This document shows positions 1 to 9,358 of a stretch of 64,000 bases of DNA, piece by piece. Origin of the DNA: Agarophyton chilense (lineage: Eukaryota; Rhodophyta; Florideophyceae; Gracilariales; Gracilariaceae); NCBI GenBank assembly GCA_030374765.1, contig JARGXX010000013.1:124001-188000 (forward strand), written 5' to 3'. Below the pieces are notes generated by a model. It searched no databases and was not told the DNA's origin. It saw only the letters and a list, made by a program, of their open reading frames with translations. The stretch's first letter is position 1, and every line of letters begins with the position of its first letter. Both the position numbers and the translations under genes were made by a program.

Positions 1-2106
1 CACTGCAGCGCCGACGATGTCTCCTGAACCTCAGGTTGATAATGTTAGCGACCGCAGGAGCACGAGAAGTCAGTTGCAAGGAGTACTGACTCCCATGGAG
101 GATCCTGAAAGAATTCGCCGAGAATCCAAGGCCAGGAACACCACAAGGAGAACCCCGTAAGACCGAAGGAATTAGAGAGAATACTACCGCCGGACTTTCC
201 GACCTTTTCTGGCCCCGTCTCCGTGAGCTCTGCCCAGCCCATGTAGATTACATTGTGGACATGCGACTCGCCACGGCGATCGCTGACCATACGGATTACC
301 TCGTTACGCGAATCGTCCCCAAGCTCATGGATTCTGAGCTATTCTTAGACTCCCTCATTCAGGTCGTTCAAGGAGCATTCACCAGCCAGTCGTGTAACAC
401 AGTCCTTAGGACCACTCCACAAGTCAACCATCTGGCTTCCAAATGGCAACCCCCTACCGAACCCCCAGGCGTGGCGGAATTATCCACCCCTCGCCGGGAT
501 TACCATCAGGAAAACCCCATTGTGGGCCAATCTAGAAGCAGAAGAGAAGCTCCGCGTCTAGATGAGAGACAGGTTGCCCATCAGGAGAATCCAAGGGAAG
601 GAAAAGCGAGGAGCAGAAGAGAAGCTCCGCGTCTCGAAGAGAGACCGCTCGCCCCACCCGACGGATTATATGAGGTACAGCGACCTCAGGGCTCCATCGG
701 ATCTGATAGAGAGATCGCTCATTTAGGTCCCTACTCCGCTGGAAAGAAAAGAAGAAACCGTAGGAGAAAGAAGAAAAGAAATAGCAGAAGAAGAGACTAT
801 TCGGACAAGAGTGATTCCGAATCGGCCTCGACCGAAACGACCGACTCGAAAGTCGATGAGGCATCCGTTTGAGGCCTCAGACCACTGACAACAACCAACG
901 AACTTTTCTTCAAGGTTCTAGACTACCAGAATTACCGACTGACCGACAGGTCCGCGAAATATTCTGGTTTGCTGGCTCGTAGAGTCGCCAAATGGTCCAA
1001 ACGGATGCAACTAACCATTACGGACAAGTTCTCGGGTTCCGATCCCATTGCTGTTTTTTGGTTTCTCAGTTTGTTCCGTACGGCCTGAGAACCAGGACGG
1101 TGTCCACGAGGACACCGCTCTTTACCATTTCCAATTCTTCCTTACAGGATAGGCGCGTGACCGAGTGGTTTCAAAGATATCTGGCACAATTGGTCTCTTG
1201 GATGCTCAAGACCGTGAGCTCCTCAGGTCATACCCTCAGGTTGTTCATAACCTCTTGGAAACTTACGCCACGGATGACATTATAATGGATGCCCACCAGG
1301 AAGTAATATCCTTCAGGCAGAGCTCCAACCTGACCGAATCGGCTTTCGCAGACGACCTATTGAAGAAGGCTTACCGATGTGGAGACGTGTTCTGCGAGAG
1401 ACGGCTTAAACGTCACTTCATCACGGGATTTCTCCCTGCCATTCGGACATAGGTGCGCAATTACCGCACGGAAAACCCGCAATACTCCTTCCAAAGGCTC
1501 GTTACCTACGCCGAGGGTTATGGCAAAACCTACAAGACCTCCAGGCGTATCGCTGATATAACCAGAAGACACGCAAATCCATTGCGTAAACCCAACCAAC
1601 CCCATTTGGTTAGCTCCACGGAGTCGGGCATGGATGCTTCACTCCATTACGCCGATTCGGGAGATGTCCTCGCGGTCAATTTCAGTGCTCCTCCGTCCAG
1701 GCCCCCGTCATATACCTCCCAGAGAACTACAGCGCCCACTGGACCACCTACACCCAAGTATTCTCCCTTTTCGCCCCGCAAGGACGTTTTTGTTCGCTCC
1801 CCAAGGGCTTGCTTCCTCTGCCTTTCCGTGACCCAACCTTGTGACTGTACGAGGTATCTGCTTGAGGACGCACGTAAAACCCTCCTAGCTCTAAGGGAAG
1901 AGAATTACCGGGTGCGGAGGTCCGAAGGAATGTATAACAGGGCACAGCAACGAACCACAGGGACCCCCGGAAGCTCACGCTATGCCACACCGCCGGATAC
2001 TCGGATCAAAGCCCCACAGGTCCACGCCATTGTAGATCCTACGGACGGCCCCATGGAAGAACCCTATCCTCAGGAAGAAACGGAAACCCCGTCGGAAAAC
2101 TCCTAA
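1..2106 (+). pseudogene. gag of family-A element copy 1, frameshifted
   Basis: Gag packages the retrotransposon RNA into cytoplasmic particles. The open parts are 255-872 (Arg/Lys-rich, with a basic run near residues 155-180) and 1165-2106 (capsid-like region followed by a zinc-knuckle-like C-terminus with clustered Cys: CFLCLSVTQPCDC). An in-frame TAG at 1450-1452 splits the second part, and the stretch 873-1164 is readable only with frameshifts. Copy 2 at 9484-10998 aligns along most of it, which confirms the assignment. A 75-bp tandem duplication (504-578 and 579-653) is present here and absent from copy 2. The zinc knuckle is poor compared with the usual CCHC, which could be decay or a family trait. 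Confidence 0.8.
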
Positions 2107-2234
2107 AGGGACGACTCGAGGCAAATCCTCCCTCTTGAAGCCCCTGTCTCAACCAATTGGATGGTCATGAGCCAAAGAGCTGCTCACCTCCCAATACAAA
2201 CCACCCACAATAAACCACTCAGGATGAACCACGA

Positions 2235-2924
2235 TTGGAACACAGTAACGTCCCGGTCTGTCCCTTCAGGAAAGAGAACTATAAAGTTCGAGTAACCGTA
2301 GGACTTCGTTCCAAAAACTCTCGAGTGACCACAGCTGTATTGGACACAAGCGCTGGTCCCAACTTGGTCCATCCTAAGCTGCTCCCACTGGGGTGGCAAG
2401 ATTTCGTTCAGGAAAGGAAGACCCCAAGGATTACCGATGCATCACGTAGACCAATGGGGATTAAAGGGATACTACCACTTTACCTACAGGTAGGACATTT
2501 CAAAGTCCGCACGTGGTTCCTTTTTTGTCCTATCTTAGGCGCTGAGGCAATCCTAGAGACCTCCCTTATCGATCGATACATTAATGCCATTTATCCAGGC
2601 TTTAGGAAAGTCGCGTTCTACCGCGCACCTTCCATCTCCATCACTGGTTCCGCCCCAGGGCCAGAAGCGAACCGCAAACGAGCGGTTGTCTCCGAAAACA
2701 CGAAGTCCAATAAGGTTCGCCTGTCAAAAGCCATTACGATACCCCCGATGACCCCAATCGCTGTATCGGTCCACTCCAAGTCCTCAGGTCTCGTAACGAT
2801 TCAGAATCACCCGACAACGGTTCTGAAGCACCTTACCTTGATGTCCAATGGAGTAATGGACATCCACCCCAACAGGTCCTTTTCGGTCACAATCAGCAAC
2901 TTCCGAGATAAACCAGTGCGGTAA
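2235..2924 (+). pseudogene. Retropepsin-like aspartic protease of family-A copy 1
   Basis: The protease matures Gag-Pol. The active-site segment reads AVLDTSAGPNLVHP, matching the D-T-G/S-A pattern of retropepsins (here D-T-S-A), about 40 residues into this 229-aa open segment. The family-B element has the equivalent VLDTGAEPNFI. The following ~180 residues, including a second hydrophobic strand and a stretch ending in FSVTISNFRDKPVR, also parallel family B (ILISNFADHDYRL), so this domain keeps its whole length. It lies between gag and RT as expected. A stop at 2922-2924 separates it from RT, which begins about 200 bp later; the joining region is frame-broken. Confidence 0.75.
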
Positions 2925-3125
2925 CCTAAAAGCACAGTGATTGGTATCACTCTACCCGCGCCCGGGGCCATTATGGAGGTCCAAATGGATAACCGTGCGA
3001 CGCCAACTCCCGACGAGGACTTCGACTCTTGGGAGGGGACGGTCGCTATCGGCGTAGAATTCGAATCCTACAGGCCCCAGGTACTTGATCTCCTCAGGGA
3101 ACACCAGGCCATGTGATCAGGTAGA

Positions 3126-4606
3126 TTGGGCACAATCAGAGCCACTACACACCGCATAAACCTTCAGGATGATGCTAGACCACAGTTCCAGCACCCATAC
3201 CGTACAGGCCTTCAGGGCATGGAAATTGTCTCCAACAAGATGGACAAGATGCGCAAAGCTCAAGTCATAGAGCCGGTACCTCCAAACCAATCCGGATGGG
3301 CAAGTCCCCTTGTCCTCGTGGCGAAGAAAGATGGCTCCGCCAGGTTCTGTGTCGAATACAGGAAGCTGAACGCAGTAACAAAGAGGGAGTCATACCCGAT
3401 ACCCCGTATGGACGACTGTCTGGATTCCTTAGGCGAAGCCGTCGTATTTACCACACTGGACGCTAACTCCGGACACTGGCAAATCCCTTTGGCCGAAGAT
3501 GCGAGAGCGCTGACAACCTTTACCTTACCACCCATGAAGGTATGTCCAGATTTACTCGCATGCTCTTTGGTTTGAAGAATGCTCCAGCCACTTTCCAACG
3601 GGTAATGGACATTATGCTGTCCAGAGTCAAATGGAAGTTCGCCCTGGTCTATTTGGATGACGTTATAATCTTCTCACGGTCCGTTAAGGAACATCTTCGC
3701 CACGTGAAGAAGGTGCTAACAATCCTACAGGACGCTGAAGTAACACTGAAACTCCGCCAATGCCCTTTATTCTTTTATTCCAGGCTTCAGTGGACTATCT
3801 CGGTCACGTTGTCCTCCCAGGAAAGCTAAAGGTGGCCACAAGGACAACAAATGCCTGATGTCCAAGTGGGTTTTGAACTGCTACAGGAACAGGAGTCATC
3901 GAAGGACTATCGGCCAATTGGCTGGTGGAGCAGAACACTCACCAGCGCGGAGCGAAACTACAGTACGATCGAAAAGGAATGTCTAGCCATCGTATGGTCC
4001 GTATTGACAGTCCGTCCGTACCTCGAGGGAACCAGGTTTACCATTAGGACAGACCATGATTCACTCCGCTGGTTACTCAATATGACCGATGTATCGAGTT
4101 GCCTCGGTAGGCGGCGCCTCAGGCTGTCAGAATATGACTTCGAGATAACCTATACGCTAGGCATCAAGCACCAGGCAGCAGATGCCCTGTCGCGAACCAT
4201 TACCGACGGAACTGATGATACTCCATTAGACGACCTAATTCCCACCCCCTTGACAGACGATGGACCACAGGACTATACGGAAACAGATCACCTTGTGGGT
4301 AACGTGCAATCGGAGGATCCTGAGGTAATGGAGAACGAAGCATACCTATTGGACTGGGAGGCAGTACCGCCCAATTCGGCACCACCTCAGGTTACTGCGA
4401 TAGCCCCAGAGGAAAAAGAACTCTTCCCTATAACTATTGAAGAACTCCTAAAGGCGCAGGTAGAAGACGAGTGCTGCAAGGAAACAGACCAATTTGCAGG
4501 AACCCCAGGATGCCTGTTCGACTATGACCGATTTGGACTACTATGTCGCCGCTCACCGCTGGATAGCGCACTCCAACGGGTAATACCAACTTCGCTTAGG
4601 GCGTGA
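3126..4606 (+). pseudogene. Reverse transcriptase and RNase H of family-A copy 1, with internal deletion
   Basis: RT copies the element RNA into DNA and RNase H removes the RNA. RT motifs: ARFCVEYRKLNAVT, then TTLDANSGHWQIPL, then after a frameshift near 3540 RMLFGLKNAPATFQR and the catalytic YLDD in LVYLDDVIIFS (about 3650). RNase H resumes at 3851 with TIEKECLAIVWSV and RTDHDSLRWLL and ends near QAADALSR. The link is abnormal: the sequence runs from YLGHVVLPGKL directly into RNase H. The FLGLCNVYRRF-type connection segment and first RNase H strand, present in family B, are missing, a deletion of roughly 80-100 codons. The tail to 4606 is an acidic linker leading to integrase. Not functional. 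Confidence 0.88.
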
Positions 4607-5764
4607 TTCCTATACCTCGCCCATTTCCCCCGCTTGGCTGGTCATCCTGGAGGCCGATGAATGTACCACACCCTAAGGAAGTTCTTCTACTGGCCACTAG
4701 TGGCACAGGATCTTTGGCAAACCGCACGCAACTGTGCATCGTGCCAACAGATCCGAGGGTCTCGAGTCAATCATCAGGCCAAACTGAACCTCTTCCCAGC
4801 CGCAGATCCAATGGAATTTGTCGCAATGGATATACTTGGGACTTTGCCTAAGTCCTCCCATGGGAAACGGTTTGTTTTCGTTATAACCGATAGGTTTACC
4901 AAACTTACCTGAGCCCTACCCCTAGAAAATACAACGGCCAAGGATATCACCACGGCCTTCTCGCTTCACTGCGTATATCCATATGGCATGCCACTCTACC
5001 TCCTTACGGATAACGGCAGCCTGTTTGTATCCAAATTCCTCTCGCATGTCTGTGCTACCTTAGGTATCGAACATGTGACCACCACGGCGTACCACCCACA
5101 AACCAATGGCAAAGCCAAACGCATCAACCGCACCCTTCTGGATCGATTGGCACATTACATTTCGAAGCACCAATTGGACTGGGACGAATACATTGAGCCA
5201 CTGGTTTATGCCTACAACACGCAGGTGCACGCTTCCACAGAGACAACACCTTTCGACTTAACGCTAACGAAAGCGCCGCCGCCGATAGCTGTTGACCTTC
5301 AGTAGTCTATCATACCCCAGGACATAACCGAAGGGATGACTCCTATCCAGGCGAAGCGCTACTCGCGCCGACGCATTGAACGCATTCTCCAATCGGCCAG
5401 AACTGTACTAACCAAATCCCAATGGCGCTACAAGTTCAATTTCGACAAAGCCGTTTGGAACAAACCGACCTTTGGGAAAGGAGACCGTGTTTACTTGGAC
5501 CGGCCACCGAAGGACAGTGAAGAACTTGAGGACACTAAGCGGAAGCTCTTAACCCGCTCTACGGGACCATACAAAGTCCTTAAGGCCAATGAACACACAA
5601 TCACGTTGCTCATCGACGGCCTACAGGACACCGTGTCTATTGACCACGTGACACGAGCTCCCAGTTCTTCCGGACCACCAACGTCCCAACCCTGTGGCCC
5701 AACGGAAGCTCCACGATGTCAGGTCGACGCTCAAGTCTCCACACCACCTAAGACAGTTCCCTAG
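4603..5764 (+). pseudogene. Integrase of family-A copy 1 (zinc-binding, core, GPY/F)
   Basis: Integrase inserts the cDNA into the genome. The zinc-binding part is seen at about 4661-4750 (HTLRKFFYWPL then CASCQQ). The core follows with AMDILGTLP (first Asp), LLTDNGSLFVSKF (second Asp) and HPQTNGKAKRINRT, where the expected catalytic Glu (usually N-G-x-x-E/R-x-N) is replaced by Lys-Arg. A stop at 4910-4912 and a frame change at about 4985 break the core. A GPY/F module follows (RSTGPYKVLKAN, around 5560), typical of Ty3/gypsy integrases. The open frame from 5336 to 5764 carries this C-terminal module. The chromodomain is in a different frame just downstream. Confidence 0.83.
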
Positions 5765-5788
5765 GACACGAATAGCCCCACGGACACG

Positions 5789-6235
5789 ATGGTCAGTGCG
5801 AACTACTATGACCCATCGCTCCCAACCAACTCCAATGGATTCACCCCTCTGGACTACACTCTCCTTCTGGAGGATGAACTTCAATCGGAATATTTGATTG
5901 AGCGCATCATCTCCGCTGGTCGAGACGAAGATGGAACTTTGGGCTATCGCGCCCGTTGGTTCGGCTACACACCTGAGGAAGATAATTGGCAAGAGCCTCA
6001 AACCATTCTGGCTAATTTTATCGCCCGCTATTGGCACACAATCAGCCACTCGGAGCGCAGCCTTCAGGAGGGGGCAACCATCGGTCCAAATAATCCAACC
6101 ATTGGTCCGAATAATTCCAAAACGCCTCCCAAACCGCCTCCCAAAACGCCTCCCGACACGACAGTTCGCCGGAGCACGACGGTTCGTCGTGGCTCCCGCA
6201 TCAGGGAACAGAGTCGGTCCTTCGGAGACACCTGA
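5789..6235 (+). pseudogene. Chromodomain at the C-terminus of family-A pol
   Basis: A chromodomain at the end of integrase steers chromovirus insertion by reading histone marks. The segment EYLIERIISAGRDEDG, followed by YRARWFGYTPEEDNWQEP, has the typical chromodomain spacing: an initial hydrophobic strand, the R/K-W-x-G-Y core and the final W-x-x-P. In family B the homologous region reads YRIRWYGFSPEVD. A short Thr/Pro/Arg-rich tail follows, containing a repeated GPNNPTIGPNN motif and K/TPPKPPPKTPP, and ends at TGA 6233-6235. It is in a different frame from the GPY/F module, so at least one frameshift separates them. The antisense gene ends 184 bp downstream. Confidence 0.85.
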
Positions 6236-6418
6236 GGAAGACCCGAGACGCTCTCAAGATTGGACGCCGTCCCGGGGCACGCGCATTTGAGATACAAGAA
6301 AGAGCTTGGGAGAGCACAAGCACTACTTTATTTAACTTATTCGAGGAACTAACTGAGGCCTAACAGCCCTCGGTAAGACTTCAAGGTTCGCAGAAGCGCT
6401 CCAAATACCAAACCGGAC
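6236..6418. other. Gap between convergent pol and antisense gene, family A
   Basis: These ~180 bp lie between the stop of the plus-strand chromodomain and the stop of the minus-strand gene. I see no coding signal and no polypurine tract. It should hold the 3' ends of both transcripts, including TTTATTTAACTTATT near 6330, an AT-rich stretch that could serve as polyadenylation sequence on either strand. Confidence 0.4.
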
Positions 6419-9009
6419 TCACTGGGGTGGCGCAGGAGTAACTCCGTCGTCCTCATTGGAACCTGCAGCAGCGAAACCGGGACTAGGGTCACTCGAGGAG
6501 CGAACTGGACCACCTGAACCGGCCCCAGCGAACCGAGCACGCTTCTTCGGCGGGGATTCTCCTGAGGAACTTTTTTCACCATCGAAAACCTCCCGGTCAT
6601 TCAAATTGTGACCATAACGGGCATCCAAGTCCGCAGTAATTCTCTGGGACATCGCCTGCGCATACTGCTGCAGGATATTGCCCATGGCGGTATTCAGGTC
6701 CTGACCCTGTTGAACAACCGCGGCACAGCGAGCCGAGCGACGCGCCCAGGAGCAGGCTTCCCTCAGGACTGTCGCAATGTCCATCGAGGCCGTGATACCA
6801 ACGGTACGGCAGACATGACGGAGATCTGCGGCTGCAGCCGTGAACGAAGCAGGAAAGTGTACCAACGAAGAGGACGGAGCGATTTCGACGCCCCCGGTGG
6901 ACGTTTGAGAAATTGCCTCGCCCACAGGACTTTCGGATTCAACAGTAACCTCGCCAGGAGGAATATTCACTTGGCCGACTGGCGGTTCATACGAGAGCTC
7001 ATCCTGAGGAGCAGCGCCCGGAGGAGCTGGAGGAGGGGAAGAATTCGGCAACACCACAGCGGACTCGACCGGAGAATGAACGCCCTCTACGGGTAGGACA
7101 AAGGGATCTTCACCGAAGGATTCTCCGTCGGACAAACCAGCAGGAACCAACGTCGTGGCTTCCACATCAGGCTCGAAGCACAGAGGGTCGAAACCAATGG
7201 CCTTCGGATAATTGTCGGGCACATGACCCCTCGGAATGTTCGATGGTTGATTCCTCAAAGGCTTGGCGGGATAGGCAAGAGCGTCGTACCGACCCTGCGG
7301 ATGCAGCGGAATCGGCGTGAATGAGTCTGTATCACAGTCATACCAAAGGAACCCGGAAGTCTTGCCCCACTTCACCCGTAGGACATGATCCAAAAGGGCC
7401 TCGGTCTCCTCGACGTCGAAATGAGACCCACGTACAATATCCTGGATGCCCAGCTTCCTTAGAAAGCGGATCATGATGTCCGGGAGCGGGATTAGGCGAC
7501 CTCGACGACCGGGTATGTTCTCATCGTACCACACCCTCCAATCCTCCGAACGGACATTACCACGGATTCCGTTTTTCACGGTATCCAGAAAGGCTATAAG
7601 GGACATCACGCCGAACTCAACGAAGAATACCTGCTAGGACAGCCACGACTCCCGGTCATTGTCAGCTTCCATGAGTTGGGACGAGTGGTACGCCACCAAG
7701 GACGGCGTGGGAACCAGAAGAAGCGGCGAGACACGCCAATACATGGCCCATTGGTTCTTAACCTCTTAGGGAAGCGAGAGATACAACAGAAAAACGTTTG
7801 TCGGCACTCATGTCGTGAAACTGCACTTGGTGCCAACAAAAGCATATCCCTACGGATTGACGCAGACGACCATCGGGCTCGTGCATCTCTTTCCAATTGA
7901 CCCGGTCCGACATCCATAATAAGCGGTCGTACGGTGGCCAGAAGCACATAAGGGCCAAGAGGTTGTGACCAGCCAGAGGAAAGTGCACATGAGGCGAGAC
8001 GAATTCCGTGTATAGGTCCGAAAGGATTTTGTTCACCCTGAAGTGGTAGTCGGCTTCCTCCTCGCAGCGGACGTATGGCATGCCCGCTTGGACGAGGGTG
8101 CGACATCGCGTCGCCGAAAGCAGATCTACAGGACAATGCAACCATCAATTATACAACGAGACGCTGCGGGCGTTCTTGCTGCCCCTCCGGAAATCGGGTT
8201 TCTCGGCAAACCTTCGGGCGTCAAGATACATATGGCAAAACCTTTGGTATTATTCCACAGAGGATGGAATAGTGGCATGACGCATTGCCCGCCGGTTTCG
8301 CCCTATGGTATAGTCATAACGGTCCCCAGGACGTTCGTAGGCCACTTGGTATCCCGAGGAGCCCCCTGCGTGGTTGTTCGAATCCATGGTGTCGCTTCCC
8401 ACAGGCTGGCCCGCCGGAAAGTGATTAGGATGACCGACGGGAGCCACAAAGTCCGGAGGAAGAACGGCATATCCGACGGGCTTTTAAGGTGAGTTCGGCA
8501 TCGCGCGCAACCAATGGAAAAGTACCACGATGGGAAGGCGAGGTGACGGAATCGACCTGAACGAACTGACAGACGTAAACCACGGTGGACGAAGCGCGTA
8601 GGGTCGCCAAAGGAAGAACGGAGACTAAGGAAGAAGCCAATGGACTGTCTCGGCAACGCGCCGCGAGGAACGCGCCGACGATGCACCAATGGTCTGCGCT
8701 CACGGCGCGTGGGAGTTCCAATCATTAGGCGAATTAATTTCCCTTCGGTGCCAATGGTCAGCTCACGCTTCCCCGCATCCCCGCAAGCGGTGACGACGCA
8801 AAGTACAGTCGCGCCCAATCGTACCGGAAGCAACGAAGTGCTCGAGTCTTTTGGTTCAATTATGAGGCAATTTGGACTTAACCGTGACGGCCACGTCCTA
8901 AGGAAGGCGATATGTGAAGCAGTGGTGATAGCGGTTGAGCCCTTTAGGCTGCCGGTCTCTGAAGGATATCGCAGATGACACGTGGACGGGTCTACCTCCG
9001 GGGGACTCA
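6419..9009 (-). pseudogene. Antisense gene between family-A pol and its 3' LTR; function unknown
   Basis: Read on the minus strand this region holds a 396-codon open segment (7609 to 6419). It is preceded, after frameshifts and two stops, by open segments at 8141-7758 and 8447-8250 in one frame and at 9010-8303 in another. The product matches no family I know. Visible features are an internal motif TSGFLWYDCDTDS (about residue 110 of the 396), an acidic/proline-rich middle (GEDPFVLPVEG), an Ala-rich helical stretch with many charged residues, and a C-terminal SPPKKRARFAG that looks like a classical nuclear localisation signal. The family-B element has a gene in the same place and orientation with FVWYNPW and AEDPFLEP, suggesting distant homology. 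Whether it was ever translated is not known. Confidence 0.6.
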
Positions 9010-9358
9010 TGTAGATTATTAATTTATTTAAATTTGTGTTTTAGATTTCCATTTCAGTGCCAGAGAGATCTCAGCGCCTTGCCAGTACTATTTACTTGAC
9101 TCGAGTGACGCTTCTCCATTAGAGTGAGGTAGGCACCGTTAGGATACTTAATAACCCCCTTTGGTATATTTGTTCCACCCTTTGGTCCTCAAGCCATCGT
9201 TTCCGTAGCCCCTGACCTGTAGGACTATGCAATAAACGCCATTGCATTGCACCAAGTACTCTGAGACTGCCACCATTAAGGATTCGAACCTTAGGACCCG
9301 CTCTACCACGATACCACCGGTCGAGACCCGTACGCTGACCCAACAGTCATTGCGTTAC
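9010..9358 (+). repeat. Probable family-A LTR, shared by copy 1 (3') and copy 2 (5')
   Basis: The left edge is TGTAG directly after a purine-rich CCGGGGGACTCA, as expected for a polypurine tract followed by an LTR. TGTAG is also the first pentamer of the family-B LTR. The right edge is placed just before the primer-binding-like TGGTCTCCCGAC at 9363; the expected CTACA end is degraded there (GTTACTTTT), so the right coordinate is good to a few bases only. An AT-rich TTAATTTATTTAAATTT lies near the left end. No second copy is in the window for an LTR-to-LTR comparison, so the call depends on position. Confidence 0.55.
9266..9320 (-). other. tRNA-like fragment (perfect T-arm plus D-arm-like box) inside family-A LTR
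   Basis: On the minus strand a 5-bp stem encloses a 7-base loop: TAAGG, TTCGAAT, CCTTA (9293-9277). This is an exact T-arm and B-box (GGTTCGAATCC). Immediately 5' is GTGGTAGAGCGG, resembling the D-arm/A-box, but only about 10 bases separate the two, so no anticodon arm fits and no matching acceptor stem is visible. It is therefore a tRNA-derived fragment or chance resemblance, not a working tRNA gene. Confidence 0.4.

Larger units (their letters stand above)
1..9358 (+). mobile_element. Ty3/gypsy chromovirus, family A, copy 1 (5' end outside window)
   Basis: On the plus strand the domains run gag, aspartic protease, reverse transcriptase, RNase H, integrase with GPY/F module, then chromodomain, which is the Ty3/gypsy chromovirus order. 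Downstream lies an antisense gene and then a probable LTR at 9010-9358. Window base 1 aligns with about base 9534 of copy 2, so only the 5' LTR and the first ~50 codons of gag are missing. The copy is dead: gag has frameshifts and an in-frame TAG, RT/RNase H has an internal deletion and integrase is frame-broken. Family assignment rests on the domain motifs given in the component entries. Confidence 0.88.

Noticed and set aside
9277-9318. Functional tRNA gene (minus strand)
   Set aside because: There is no room for an anticodon arm and no pairing acceptor stem.
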